From contig CBDBND010000012.1 of the NCBI GenBank assembly GCA_965207985.1, forward strand, positions 1-64,000: DNA of 64,000 nucleotides. Direction: 5' to 3'. The notes below the pieces were generated by a model that saw nothing but the letters and a program-made list of their open reading frames with translations, was not told the DNA's origin and did not search any database. This DNA is from CBDBND01 sp965207985. GTDB taxonomy: Bacteria > Pseudomonadota > Alphaproteobacteria > Rhodospirillales > Rhodospirillaceae. The stretch's first letter is position 1. Each line of letters opens with the position of its first letter. A program made the translations under genes and the position numbers. Shown here in pieces: positions 44,413 to 54,163 of this stretch.

Positions 44413-45578
44413 TAGGCTTCTCCTGAAGCCAAACTCAACACCACCTGCGCTGCTTTTTGACTCGGTTCCGAACCGCCGGGCGTAAGCGCACTCAAGGCAT
44501 GCTGAAATGCTTTCTGCTGGTTCGTTCGCATTGTTTCGTCACGGGTCAGGGTGAGCATTTCTTCGGTCAATATATCGGCCCTGCATCGCTCCTGCAGACA
44601 TTCCGGAATAACGGTTTCGTTCAGCAGAACATTGATGAGATTGACATGGGATGTTTTCGCCAAATGCTTAAAAGCAAAGGCTGAGAAGGGATTGACCTTG
44701 TATGCGATCACATGAGGGACATTCGCGCGCGCCAGTTCGAGTGTCACCGTGCCGGAGGCTGCGAGCGCCGCATAGGAAGCGGCGAAAGCATCGTCCCGCG
44801 CCTCTTCCCCTGTGAATACTGATACGGGCATGGATAAAGAGCCTGCCCAAGTACGAACGACCGGTTCCACACTGGGTACCGTCGGCACGGCGACGTGAAG
44901 TGCCGGGAGGTGATCTAACAGACCGGTGAGCGTTTCGCCAAACACCGGCGTCAATGCCTTCACTTCGGCAGACCGGCTGCCCGGTAAAACAGAAACAACA
45001 GGTGTATCAATGTCGATGCCGTAACGTTCGCGGAAGCGCGCGCCGTTCCCGGAAAACGCCCCTTCCGTTACAGGATGACCCACCCAGGTCGCGTTGAGGC
45101 CGTGGTTTTCGAACAACGGCGGTTCAAATGGAAAGAGAGTGAGAATGTGGTCAATCCAGCCAGCCAGTTGCTTGGCGCGCCCTGGCCGCCATGCCCACAA
45201 TTGAGGCGCGACGTAACGGACGCGTTTTATGGGACTGTTACACTTTGCAAGCGCCTTATGAACCCGACCAGTAAATCCCCATGAGTCAATGGTGACGAGG
45301 ACATCAGGCTGAACGCGGTCAATATCCCGCAAAACGTCGCCGACACGGCGCAGCACCGTGCCCGCTTTGGGCAAGACTTCAAAAATTCCAAGAATTGCCA
45401 GATCGGATGGATCAAAAAGCGAATGCAGTCCGGCAGAGCTCATGGCTGGGCCACCGACGCCGTTGATAGTGACACTGCTTTGAGTTTGATTTCTCAATGC
45501 GCCAATGAACCGCGCACCAAGCACGTCCCCGGACGGTTCCAAAGCGATGACATAGATGGACGGATTGTCTGAGCTCAT
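44412..45578 (-). CDS. lpxB: lipid-A-disaccharide synthase
   Basis: A 388-residue GT-B type glycosyltransferase that joins UDP-2,3-diacylglucosamine and lipid X to make the lipid A disaccharide. It begins IYVIALEPSGDVLGARFIGA, where Leu-Glu precedes PSGD; RVRYVAPQLWAWRPGRAKQL, LPGSRSAEVKAL and AASGTVTLELARANVPHVIA are conserved. The ATG overlaps the lpxI stop by four bases (ATGA). Its last codon GCC is followed by TAG created at the IS630 junction, so a few C-terminal residues may have changed. It ends the long envelope operon. Confidence 0.95.
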   Translation of the reverse strand: MSSDNPSIYVIALEPSGDVLGARFIGALRNQTQSSVTINGVGGPAMSSAGLHSLFDPSDLAILGIFEVLPKAGTVLRRVGDVLRDIDRVQPDVLVTIDSWGFTGRVHKALAKCNSPIKRVRYVAPQLWAWRPGRAKQLAGWIDHILTLFPFEPPLFENHGLNATWVGHPVTEGAFSGNGARFRERYGIDIDTPVVSVLPGSRSAEVKALTPVFGETLTGLLDHLPALHVAVPTVPSVEPVVRTWAGSLSMPVSVFTGEEARDDAFAASYAALAASGTVTLELARANVPHVIAYKVNPFSAFAFKHLAKTSHVNLINVLLNETVIPECLQERCRADILTEEMLTLTRDETMRTNQQKAFQHALSALTPGGSEPSQKAAQVVLSLASGEA

Positions 45579-46435
45579 GCGGACTCTGCATCGCCATGTA
45601 AGGCGGTGACAAAAACACCGGCCGAATCTGCCCGGCGGACAACCTCGGTTTTGTCGATTACCAAAGTTGAGTCCGCTTCAATGACGATTCCGCCAATACC
45701 GGCCTGTTCACAGACGGTCACCGTATTGGGTCCGATGGCAGGCAAGTCCGCGCGCCGGTCTTGCCCGGGTTTTGAAACTTTAATTAATACGGGTGCCGGG
45801 CCGCTGCTCTTTAGTTGACCAGCCATGATAATCAGCGCGTCGGTTCCGTCTGCGGTTTCTTCTGACAGAACTCTTCCGTTTTGCACCACGATGGCCTGTC
45901 CTTGGTCGCGTGCGCCCAGCTCTTTTGCCGCTTTAAACCCCATCGTAATATCTGATTGCAGGTCGATCGACGGTGCATGCGCACCCAAAACGCCCGCGCT
46001 TACCAACAGATTGGACAGCACCTCCTCGACGGCGATGACGGCGAATCCCTCAATCTCAAATTCCTTAATGACCGCCCTTAATATCCGGTCGTCTCCCACG
46101 CCGTTACGGTCGAGAAAAGCACGGGTACCGATCCGCGCAAGGAATTTTGCCGTGCGCCAATCAGGTTTAAGCTCGTTCAGCAACGGCCTGTGGACACGTC
46201 CCGCCATAACAACTTCTTTGACACCGACCTGACGCAGTTTTTCAAAACCGGACGCCGCATCACTAAGGGACATCCAGTGAGCCGCCGCATCTATAATCGC
46301 ATCCGCATCGGCATTGCCGTTAAGGGCTAAGACGGAATAAGGCCGCCCTTGAGTGCGACAGGCATCGATGAGAAGTGCCGGAAGCTGACCACCACCGGCA
46401 ATGATGCCCAGTTTTTCGTGCGATTGAGGTGTCAT
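45575..46435 (-). CDS. lpxI: UDP-2,3-diacylglucosamine pyrophosphatase LpxI
   Basis: A 286-residue member of the LpxI (DUF1009) family, which replaces LpxH in alphaproteobacteria and produces lipid X from UDP-2,3-diacylglucosamine. Its N-terminus LGIIAGGGQLPALLIDACRT is characteristic, with VVMAGRVHRPLLNELKPDWR and DLPAIGPNTVTVCEQAGIGG later. It lies between lpxA (36 bp gap) and lpxB (4-bp overlap), the usual arrangement. It is a cytosolic or membrane-associated step of lipid A synthesis. Confidence 0.95.
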   Translation of the reverse strand: MTPQSHEKLGIIAGGGQLPALLIDACRTQGRPYSVLALNGNADADAIIDAAAHWMSLSDAASGFEKLRQVGVKEVVMAGRVHRPLLNELKPDWRTAKFLARIGTRAFLDRNGVGDDRILRAVIKEFEIEGFAVIAVEEVLSNLLVSAGVLGAHAPSIDLQSDITMGFKAAKELGARDQGQAIVVQNGRVLSEETADGTDALIIMAGQLKSSGPAPVLIKVSKPGQDRRADLPAIGPNTVTVCEQAGIGGIVIEADSTLVIDKTEVVRRADSAGVFVTALHGDAESA

Positions 46436-46471
46436 CGCTCTGAGTATAGCGTGGGAGTAAGACGGCAGCCG

Positions 46472-47278
46472 TTATGGGCCATTGCCATTGGACGACAAAG
46501 GCTGACAAATGGCCCGGTTTGAATCCGCGCGAATGAATTCCACGATATCCATAACACCCGGGTGATCGCTAAACAGATCTGCGACTTCGCTTAAGCGTTC
46601 TGACATGTTGCCGCCTTGGGAGAATAAGAGCCCGTAGGCGGTCCGTAGCGAACGAATGTCTTCTCGTGAGAATCCACGGCGGCGTAGCCCAATGACGTTC
46701 AAGCCTGCAAGCCGGGCACGGTTACCTTTTACCGACCCGTACGGAATGACATCGTTTTCCACAGCCGAACATCCGCCGATCATGGAGTGTTTGCCAACGC
46801 GGACATATTGGTGAATACCCGAAAGGCCGCCAATGATGGCAAATTCGTCGACAATGACATGACCACCGAGCGCCACATTGTTAGTGAGGATCACATAATC
46901 GGCAATGATGCAGTCGTGGGCCACATGGCTGCCCACCATAAACAAGCAGTTGTCACCCACCGCCGTCGTCATCCGGCCGCTTTCCGTTCCCGGATGCATG
47001 GTGACGTGTTCGCGAATGGAATTGTTTTCCCCAATGACCAACGTCGACGGTTCGCCTTTGAAGTTTGCATGCTGAGGAGGCAGACCTAAGGTGACGAAGG
47101 GATGAACGACGGTATTGGCGCCGACGCTGGTATGACCGTCGACAACAACATGGGAAAGAAGCTTGACGTTGTCGGCAAGCTTCACGTTTGGGCCGACAAC
47201 GCAATACGGGCCTATGGAGACGGACCCAGCAATACACGCTGATGAATCGACCAAGGCGGTCCCATGGATCTCTGTCAT
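46472..47278 (-). CDS. lpxA: UDP-N-acetylglucosamine acyltransferase
   Basis: A 268-residue left-handed beta-helix acyltransferase for the first step of lipid A synthesis, with hexapeptide repeats throughout (ACIAGSVSIGPYCVVGPNVK, TSVGANTVVHPFVTLG). The catalytic His is in MVGSHVAHDCIIADYVI. The C-terminal helical part (NVIGLRRRGFSREDIRSLRT) contacts acyl-ACP. The stop is 36 bp before lpxI and the start 4 bp after fabZ. Confidence 0.96.
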   Translation of the reverse strand: MTEIHGTALVDSSACIAGSVSIGPYCVVGPNVKLADNVKLLSHVVVDGHTSVGANTVVHPFVTLGLPPQHANFKGEPSTLVIGENNSIREHVTMHPGTESGRMTTAVGDNCLFMVGSHVAHDCIIADYVILTNNVALGGHVIVDEFAIIGGLSGIHQYVRVGKHSMIGGCSAVENDVIPYGSVKGNRARLAGLNVIGLRRRGFSREDIRSLRTAYGLLFSQGGNMSERLSEVADLFSDHPGVMDIVEFIRADSNRAICQPLSSNGNGP

Positions 47279-47282
47279 AAAG

Positions 47283-47750
47283 TTATTGATCCATGATCAT
47301 GGCGGAGTACGTGGCCTCTGCCACCACCGTATCGCCAACGCGCGCTTCACCGTGGAATTTCCATACAGTGGCGCGTTGCTTCACCTTGGTGCAAACAAGA
47401 TGCAGTTGATCGCCCGGCTCGACAGGCTGGCGAAACCGTGCGTTGTCAATGGTCATGAAATAGACCAGCTTGCCTTCGGCTTCCTCGCCAAGTGTATGGA
47501 CAACAAGAACGGCCGCCGTTTGGGCCATAGCTTCGACAATTAAGACTCCGGGCATAACTGGCCGGTCTGGGAAATGGCCCTGAAAAAATGGTTCGTTAAT
47601 AGTTACGTTCTTGATTCCAACGGCGCTTTCGCCGGGCACAACATCCTCTACCCGGTCCACCAAAAGGAATGGGTAACGATGGGGAATCATTTCAATGATT
47701 CGATTGATATCGATGGTGGAGGTCGAAGCCTTAATCGTTTCGCCGTCCAT
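47283..47750 (-). CDS. fabZ: 3-hydroxyacyl-ACP dehydratase
   Basis: A hot-dog fold dehydratase of about 155 residues acting in fatty acid synthesis and balancing hydroxyacyl-ACP use with LpxA/LpxD. Catalytic His is in MIPHRYPFLLVDRVEDV and Glu in GVLIVEAMAQTAAVL; FFQGHFPDRPVMPG is typical. The ATG at 47750 is chosen because GAAGGA lies just upstream and the length fits the family; a TTG at 47777 would add nine residues. It sits between lpxD and lpxA as in most proteobacteria. Confidence 0.95.
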   Translation of the reverse strand: MDGETIKASTSTIDINRIIEMIPHRYPFLLVDRVEDVVPGESAVGIKNVTINEPFFQGHFPDRPVMPGVLIVEAMAQTAAVLVVHTLGEEAEGKLVYFMTIDNARFRQPVEPGDQLHLVCTKVKQRATVWKFHGEARVGDTVVAEATYSAMIMDQ

Positions 47751-47783
47751 AGCCTGAATTCCTTCGTCAAATACCAAGGTCTA

Positions 47784-48827
47784 TTAAGAGGACTTTCCTT
47801 TTCCGGTCAACCTGCCGATGGCGGCCACTTCACGCCAAAAGGTGCGAATGGGTTTGGCCGGATATCCCATCACCGCACCACCGGGCGGCACATCGCGCAT
47901 AACACCTGACTTTGCCGCTATTTGCGCTTTGGGCCCAACGTTTACATGGTCCGCCAGGCCAACCTGACCGGCGATGACAACGTCATCTCCAATGGTACAA
48001 CTGCCAGACAATCCAACTTGGGAAATGATAATACACCGTGCACCCAAGGTTACGTTATGACCGATCTGAACCAAGTTATCGATTCTACACCCAGTGCCAA
48101 TCAAGGTATCACCTAAAGTTCCCCTATCAATTGTCGTATTCGCACCGATTTCGACATCATCCTCTATGACGACGCGGCCCAATTGGGGGACCTTGCGGTG
48201 CCGGCCTGCGGCCTTGTCGAAAACAAACCCGAACCCATCCTGCCCGATACGCACACCGGCATGAAGGACAACCCCTTTGCCGATGACGGCGCAATAAATG
48301 GAAACATCGGCGCCGATCTGGCTGTCTTCGCCTATCACAACACCGGCCCCGAGCGTCGAATTTGGTCCGATACGGCTGCGTGCACCGATCATCACTTCCG
48401 GTCCAACCACGGCTCCTGCTTCGATAACAACGTCTTCTGCAATGACCAAATCCGGATGCACCAATGCGCCGTTGGGCATGGTTTGGATATCCATCACCGG
48501 TTCGGACATGGTTGGATAAAAAGCATCAGCCGCAATGGCGAAGGCTGCCAGCGGATCATCGACTTCAAGAACGATGGATCCGGGTGGCGCGGACTTCATC
48601 ATAGACGACGTTGTAAAACAGGCGCCGGCCTTGCTGGATTTCGCCGCACTTGCGAATTGTGGACTGGTCAGATAGCAGAGATCACCAGCTGTGGCGTCGG
48701 CCAAATCAGCAAGATCCGCAATGAGCTTGTCTAAATCAGCATCGGGGTATGAATTTGCCCCGGTCCAGGCGATGATTTCACGAACACGGAACGGACCCGT
48801 GCGCCTAAAAAACCGGGGATCTGGCAT
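47784..48827 (-). CDS. lpxD: UDP-3-O-acylglucosamine N-acyltransferase
   Basis: A 347-residue enzyme adding the N-linked hydroxyacyl chain in lipid A synthesis. After an N-terminal uridine-binding domain (AGDLCYLTSPQFASAAKSSK) it forms a left-handed beta helix of hexapeptide repeats (VIEAGAVVGPEVMIGARSRI, IGPNSTLGAGVVIG). The catalytic His is in RIDNLVQIGHNVTLGARC. It is preceded by skp (14 bp gap) and followed by fabZ. Confidence 0.96.
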   Translation of the reverse strand: MPDPRFFRRTGPFRVREIIAWTGANSYPDADLDKLIADLADLADATAGDLCYLTSPQFASAAKSSKAGACFTTSSMMKSAPPGSIVLEVDDPLAAFAIAADAFYPTMSEPVMDIQTMPNGALVHPDLVIAEDVVIEAGAVVGPEVMIGARSRIGPNSTLGAGVVIGEDSQIGADVSIYCAVIGKGVVLHAGVRIGQDGFGFVFDKAAGRHRKVPQLGRVVIEDDVEIGANTTIDRGTLGDTLIGTGCRIDNLVQIGHNVTLGARCIIISQVGLSGSCTIGDDVVIAGQVGLADHVNVGPKAQIAAKSGVMRDVPPGGAVMGYPAKPIRTFWREVAAIGRLTGKGKSS

Positions 48828-48841
48828 GGATGGCCCTCGGC

Positions 48842-49453
48842 CTATTCGATAGAAGTTTCACCTTCTGCCGGTGCGGCACCGCCTTCCGGATCTTGGAAAG
48901 CGACCTGCGGCAATCTTTCATTTAAACGTTCTAGAACATCACGGGTGATATCCATTGAAGGGTCTGACAACAACACCACATTTTGCGCCATGACCATGTT
49001 CAAGCCGCGTTCCTGTGCCACTTGGCTAGTAATGCGCAAGACTTCCTGATTAATTTCCACCCTTGCTTGCTGAAACACCGCTGTCAAATTTTGATCTTTG
49101 ACTCTGACCTTTTGCTGTTCCGTCGCAAATCTTTGCTGAAATTCTTCGACCTGCTGCTGAAACACTTCAGGTGACAGAACATTTCTCTGTTGCGTGAGTC
49201 TTTGTTCTTCTTCCCGCAGCTCTTCTTCTATGTCTTTGAATTCCTGCTGGTAACGGGCAACGTACTTGTCCCGCTCGAGCCGTACGCCTTTATGAGCGAG
49301 AGAATCCCGCTCGATGATTTCCGTATTCAAGACGCCTATAACAGGCCGTGTAGACCCACTCTGTTGAGCGTTGACGGTCACTGGCAAAATGCTAACTGCC
49401 AACACTAGTCCGCAAGCAGCTGCGACCAGTTGTAAGGGGAAAGTTTTCTTCAT
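48842..49453 (-). CDS. skp: OmpH/Skp-family periplasmic chaperone
   Basis: A 203-residue exported protein with signal MKKTFPLQLVAAACGLVLAV ending VNAQQ, then a short beta region (VIGVLNTEIIERDSLAHKGV) and long charged coiled-coil helices (YQQEFKDIEEELREEEQRLT, VEEFQQRFATEQQKVRVKDQ). This is the architecture of Skp, a trimeric chaperone carrying unfolded outer-membrane proteins to BamA. The C-terminal tail is acidic (EGGAAPAEGETSIE). It is encoded 4 bp after bamA. Confidence 0.92.
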   Translation of the reverse strand: MKKTFPLQLVAAACGLVLAVSILPVTVNAQQSGSTRPVIGVLNTEIIERDSLAHKGVRLERDKYVARYQQEFKDIEEELREEEQRLTQQRNVLSPEVFQQQVEEFQQRFATEQQKVRVKDQNLTAVFQQARVEINQEVLRITSQVAQERGLNMVMAQNVVLLSDPSMDITRDVLERLNERLPQVAFQDPEGGAAPAEGETSIE

Positions 49454-49457
49454 TGTT

Positions 49458-51779
49458 CTAAAACCTTTGTCCGAAGTTCACACGGAAACTTTCTGTAATA
49501 TCAAAATCCGCTTGTCGTACAACGTGAGCCCAATCAATGTTGATGGGGCCGACGGGTGATTCCCATTCAATTCCCACGCCTACCGAGCCCCGAATGCGTT
49601 TTGACTGGAAAATATCGTCCCTTCTATCTTTGAGATCAGTCGGTGATCCAATCGTACCCCAGTCCGAAAACATCTTCGGCGTAATTCCGATTTCCTCGGG
49701 CAAACCGATGGGAATCTTCATTTCGGCACGCGCGGTTGCGATCCAATCGCCACCAACAGCGTCCGAGCTAAAGAAACCCTGACCTGGATTTGGTCGGACA
49801 CGAGGGCTGGCCCCAAAGTCGTCAAAGCCGCGCAGGTTGTTACCACCAAGTTGAAATCTTTGAAAGATTTTGATGTCTTCGCCAATTCCCACGATATAGC
49901 CGGCACTGGCTGTGGCACTGAAGATCCAGCCCTCAAAGAATTCCTCATAATACCCAGCGGCCAAGTTAGATCGTAGGTACTTCTCGGTCCCCCCGAGGCC
50001 GGCTAAGTCATTGGAAAGGCTAATAAAGTATCCATCTGACGGATCAATAACGTTATTCCGCCTGTCGATGGCAAAGGTCTGGCTGACTTGGGATGTGGTG
50101 GTGGTCCCTAACTGTTCTTCCACGAATGGGGAGGTAACGAAATCCGATTTCAAACGCGTCCAAGAAATCAAATAGCTCAACCGCTGAAACATGTACTCGT
50201 TATAGTTAAAGCCTAATCTCAGGGTTGAGCCCAAGGACTGGCTGATGAACCCGGCCTCATCGAGGAAGTCGGTTTCGGTAGCGAAAATGTCGGCACCCGC
50301 AGCAAGACGGCGGTTCAGAAAATAGGGTTCAGTGAAACCGAGGTCGATTTGCGTTTGCTGCTGAGCGAGACTGAAGTTGAAGCGAAGGTCCTGACCCTTA
50401 CCGAGCAAGTTACGCTCGCGAATGCCAATATCGAACAACGCACCCGAAGCACTGGAAAACCCGATACCGAACTGCAATTCGCCGGTCGACTGCTCTTCGA
50501 CCGTTGCCGTGACGACGGTGCGATCCGGGAAAATTTCGGAAGGCACATTATCGACTTCGACTTCCGAAAAGTAGCCCAGGTTTTGTAGCCGTTCCCGCGA
50601 CCGGCGCAGTCGTGCCGTATTGAATGCGTCCCCTTCGACCAGGCGGAATTCCCGGCGGATCACTCTGTCAAGAGTGCGGACGTTTCCGGTGATGTCGATC
50701 CGTTCAACAAAAACCCGCGGGCCTTCTTGAACATCAAACATGATGTCGATGGTCCGTTCTTCCACATTGCGCGCGATGCGGGGGCGGACATCGACGAAGG
50801 CGTAGCCAAAGGCGCCAATCACGTCAGTAAAAACATCGATGGTGTCTTCGATCTCTTCGGCGTTGTACCAATCGCCAGGCCTAGGAACGATGGCCGCCCT
50901 GACAATATCGGAATCTAGATTAGGGATTGAGACATCCACATCCAGATTTCCAAACCGGTAACGCGGCCCCTCATCCAGAGTGATGGTGATGAAAAAGCTC
51001 TGGCGGTCTGGTGACAGTTCGGCAACGGCCGAAATCACCTCAAAGTCCGCATAGCCCTCTGATAGATAAAAACGTCGCAGCAACTCCTGATCAAAGGCAA
51101 GCCTATCCGGATCATAAGTGTCGTTGGAGGTCAGGAAACGCCACCAGCGTTCTTCTCGTGTGAGCACCACGTCGCGCAAGTCGCCATCCGAATACTCTTC
51201 GTTGCCAATGAAAGTGATTTTGCGCACATAGGTCGGATCGCCTTCGTTGATTTCGAAAACCAAATCGACCCGGTTTTGCGGCAGTTCGATAACTTTGGGT
51301 TCAACCGTAACCGCAAACCGGCCGCTGCGTCTGTAAAGGTCCAAAATCCGTTCGACGTCTTGTTGAACCTTTGTCCGGGTATAGACGACCCGTGGCCGTA
51401 ACTGAACTTCGGGTTCCATTTCGTCGTTGTCGATCCGGTCATTTCCTTCAAAGGTAATCCGGTTGATGATCGGGTTCTCCACAACCCGAATGATCATGAT
51501 GTCGCCCTGACGCCCGATACTGACATCAGCAAACAAACCGGTGGCAAAAAGATTCTTCAGAGACCTGTCGATGGCGACGGGATCAAACGGATCCCCTTCT
51601 TGCACGGCGATGTACGTGCGAATGGTCGCAGGCTCGATCCGCTGATTACCCTGAACTGCAATTTGCGCAATGGTTCCGCCGAACTGCTGAGCCTTGGCGG
51701 GAAGGACCACGACCACGCTCGCCAGAGCGGCGAAGACAGCAAGTGCCACAATTTTCGGTGTTCCGGTCAGCCCTCGCAT
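49458..51779 (-). CDS. bamA: outer-membrane protein assembly factor BamA
   Basis: A 773-residue Omp85 protein, the core of the BAM complex that inserts beta-barrels into the outer membrane. Signal peptide (VALAVFAALASVVVVLPAKA) then five POTRA domains at about 35-430 (IAQIAVQGNQRIEPATIRTY begins POTRA1), then a 16-strand barrel with the conserved LRGFDDFGASPRV loop motif and a C-terminal NFGQRF ending in Phe. It is in the order rseP-bamA-skp-lpxD. The length is standard. Confidence 0.97.
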   Translation of the reverse strand: MRGLTGTPKIVALAVFAALASVVVVLPAKAQQFGGTIAQIAVQGNQRIEPATIRTYIAVQEGDPFDPVAIDRSLKNLFATGLFADVSIGRQGDIMIIRVVENPIINRITFEGNDRIDNDEMEPEVQLRPRVVYTRTKVQQDVERILDLYRRSGRFAVTVEPKVIELPQNRVDLVFEINEGDPTYVRKITFIGNEEYSDGDLRDVVLTREERWWRFLTSNDTYDPDRLAFDQELLRRFYLSEGYADFEVISAVAELSPDRQSFFITITLDEGPRYRFGNLDVDVSIPNLDSDIVRAAIVPRPGDWYNAEEIEDTIDVFTDVIGAFGYAFVDVRPRIARNVEERTIDIMFDVQEGPRVFVERIDITGNVRTLDRVIRREFRLVEGDAFNTARLRRSRERLQNLGYFSEVEVDNVPSEIFPDRTVVTATVEEQSTGELQFGIGFSSASGALFDIGIRERNLLGKGQDLRFNFSLAQQQTQIDLGFTEPYFLNRRLAAGADIFATETDFLDEAGFISQSLGSTLRLGFNYNEYMFQRLSYLISWTRLKSDFVTSPFVEEQLGTTTTSQVSQTFAIDRRNNVIDPSDGYFISLSNDLAGLGGTEKYLRSNLAAGYYEEFFEGWIFSATASAGYIVGIGEDIKIFQRFQLGGNNLRGFDDFGASPRVRPNPGQGFFSSDAVGGDWIATARAEMKIPIGLPEEIGITPKMFSDWGTIGSPTDLKDRRDDIFQSKRIRGSVGVGIEWESPVGPINIDWAHVVRQADFDITESFRVNFGQRF

Positions 51780-51838
51780 GGCTCCTCTTTTTACCTTTTC
51801 TTGTCCAGGTCCCGTGCGGGCGGATCGTACTTAAACTG

Positions 51839-52966
51839 TTATAACTGGAGGATGTCGTTCCAGGTCACAAAGACCATCAACGACAAAACCAGAACCAAAC
51901 CAAAGCGCAGTCCCCATTCCTGTGCTTGATCTGACAGCGGCCGGCCCAAAACGGCTTCGATCGCGTAAAACAACAGGTGTCCACCGTCGAGCAGTGGAAT
52001 GGGGAACAGATTTATGATGCCAAGATTGATCGACAAAATGGCCATGAAGATCACGAAATTAACCAGGCCGGACGCGGCCGCCTGGCCGGAAAACTTGGCA
52101 ATGCGGATGGGCCCGCCAAGATCTTCTGTGCCGCGGTCACCGGAAATGATTTGGCCAACGGCAATGAATGTGCCTTCCACGACCACGTAGGTTTGCTGTA
52201 TGGCCAGCCCGAATGCGGTCACTGGGTTGTGACGCACCAGCGTCCGCGTTTCACCGGACGAGGCCACACCGAGCAACGCCCGTTTTTGTTGATTGCCGAA
52301 AGCGTCTGTCTCATCCACCACCCGCGGAACAGCAACCACATCTAAAATGTCGTCACCGCGCAGAATGGTCAGACGCATGGGCGCGCCATTGCCCAGCGGC
52401 ACAATCCGCTGAAGATCTTCAAAGCGGTCAATGTCCTCGCCGTCAATGGCAAGAATACGGTCGCCGGCCTGCAAACCTGCTTCAGCCGCCGCACTGTCCT
52501 CAACTACCTGACCAATAACCGGCTCTGTTACAGGGCGTCCGACCGCCATGAACATGACGAAAAAGACGACGACGGCAAACAGGAAGTTGACAGCGGGCCC
52601 TGCAAATACAATGGCGGACCGTTGACCCAAAGATTTGTATTTGAATGAAACCGCTTTTTCTTCGGGAGTCATTTCAGCGGGTTCCAGTTCGGTGTCTTCA
52701 TCATCCCCCGAACCCGGGTTGGCGATATCCGCCTCGCCAAACATTTTTACGTAGCCGCCGAGTGGAATAAGGCTGAACTTCCACCGTGTTCCATGACGGT
52801 CCGTATAGCCAATCAGCTCCGTGCCAAAGCCGATGGAAAAAACTTCACATCGGACATTGTTCCAACGCGCAATGACGAAATGACCAAGCTCATGGACAAA
52901 TACCATCACCGACAAAGCGATGATGAAATTGACCAAGGTGAACGAAACTCCGAGAATTTGCTCCAA
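51839..52966 (-). CDS. rseP: site-2 zinc metalloprotease RseP
   Basis: A 375-residue inner-membrane intramembrane protease. Zinc site HELGH at residues 25-29 inside the first membrane helix, one PDZ domain (ILAIDGEDIDRFEDLQRIVP, near 150-200) and the second catalytic motif FPIPLLDGGHLLFYAIE near 324. It cleaves anti-sigma factors such as RseA and signal-peptide remnants in the membrane. Only a single PDZ domain is evident, whereas Escherichia coli RseP has two. It lies between dxr and bamA. Confidence 0.94.
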   Translation of the reverse strand: MEQILGVSFTLVNFIIALSVMVFVHELGHFVIARWNNVRCEVFSIGFGTELIGYTDRHGTRWKFSLIPLGGYVKMFGEADIANPGSGDDEDTELEPAEMTPEEKAVSFKYKSLGQRSAIVFAGPAVNFLFAVVVFFVMFMAVGRPVTEPVIGQVVEDSAAAEAGLQAGDRILAIDGEDIDRFEDLQRIVPLGNGAPMRLTILRGDDILDVVAVPRVVDETDAFGNQQKRALLGVASSGETRTLVRHNPVTAFGLAIQQTYVVVEGTFIAVGQIISGDRGTEDLGGPIRIAKFSGQAAASGLVNFVIFMAILSINLGIINLFPIPLLDGGHLLFYAIEAVLGRPLSDQAQEWGLRFGLVLVLSLMVFVTWNDILQL

Positions 52967-52987
52967 AACGCCGTAATCCCTTTTCGT

Positions 52988-54163
52988 CTATTCCGCTGCC
53001 GACCCCACTGCCATCCAAGCTTCCGCTTTTCGGCGGGCGTCGGCATCCAGCGCCAGCACGTCATCGAGTCCGGCCGACTCTGCGGCGCCGCTGTGGGCGA
53101 GAATGTCTTCTACCGTCCTCGCGATGTCGAGGAAACCTATTTCCCCCTTCAAAAATCTGGCCACGGCCACCTCATTGGCGGCGTTCAGCTGGGTCGGCAA
53201 ACCACCTCCATTTTGAAGCGCCTTCCGGGCCAGTTGTAACGCCGGAAAACGTTTAGAATCAGGGGCTTCGAAGGAAAGTGTCGCCACTTGGGCGAGGTCG
53301 AGACGCTCACAGGGCACCGCCATCCGCTCAGGCCAGGCCAGGGCATAAGCGATGGGTGTTCGCATATCGGGCGTACCCAGTTGGGCAAGGACGGAGCCGT
53401 CGACGTAATCGACCAGACTGTGCACCACGGATTGCGGATGAACCATGATTTCGATCCGCTCTTCGGGGATGGTGAACATATGGTGGGCTTCGATCAGTTC
53501 GAGACCTTTATTCATCATTGTGGCGGAATCGACGGAGATTTTGTCCCCCATGGACCAGTTGGGATGCGCCGTCGCTTCGGCCGGTGTTGCGTTTGCCATT
53601 CTGTCCAGCGGCCAATCGCGAAATGGTCCCCCGGATGCCGTCAAGATAATGCGTTCGATTTTGTTTATCTGAGCGGCATCGAAAACCTGAAAGATGGCAC
53701 TGTGTTCGGAATCAATGGGCAAAAGTGTCGTGCCAAACTTCTGCACCGCGTTCATGAATATGGCGCCGGCACTGACCAAACATTCTTTGTTCGCCAGGGC
53801 GACCTGACGGCCTTGGGAAACGGCGGCAAGGGTTGGCTTGAGACCGATCGCACCGACGATGGCGGACAAAACCAGGTCAGCCGGTCGCTGGGCTGCTTCA
53901 ACAAGCGCGTCCGGTCCAGCGGCCACATCGATGCCAGTCCCGTTCAGTCCTTCCTTAAGGGCATCGTATCGGTCCGCATCAGCGATAACAGCCAGGGCGG
54001 GTTTGATCTCCAGTGCCTGCGCAATGAGTGTGTCAACGTTCGACCCTGCGGTAAGAGCGACAACGTCAAAACGGTCGCGGTTGCGCTCAACAAGATCAAG
54101 CGTATTGATCCCAACTGATCCGGTTGAGCCAAGCACCGTGATCCGTTTCGGACCGGTCACCAT
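52988..54163 (-). CDS. dxr: 1-deoxy-D-xylulose-5-phosphate reductoisomerase
   Basis: A 391-residue enzyme of the MEP isoprenoid pathway. It has ITVLGSTGSVGINTLDLVER (NADPH binding), ALANKECLVSAGAI, LPIDSEHSAIFQVFD (metal and substrate), LTASGGPFRDWPLDRM and DKISVDSATMMNKGLELIEA. The ATG at 54163 overlaps the end of cdsA; the longer frame to 54223 has no family similarity. It supplies precursor for the UppS-made undecaprenyl chain encoded two genes away. Confidence 0.96.
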   Translation of the reverse strand: MVTGPKRITVLGSTGSVGINTLDLVERNRDRFDVVALTAGSNVDTLIAQALEIKPALAVIADADRYDALKEGLNGTGIDVAAGPDALVEAAQRPADLVLSAIVGAIGLKPTLAAVSQGRQVALANKECLVSAGAIFMNAVQKFGTTLLPIDSEHSAIFQVFDAAQINKIERIILTASGGPFRDWPLDRMANATPAEATAHPNWSMGDKISVDSATMMNKGLELIEAHHMFTIPEERIEIMVHPQSVVHSLVDYVDGSVLAQLGTPDMRTPIAYALAWPERMAVPCERLDLAQVATLSFEAPDSKRFPALQLARKALQNGGGLPTQLNAANEVAVARFLKGEIGFLDIARTVEDILAHSGAAESAGLDDVLALDADARRKAEAWMAVGSAAE

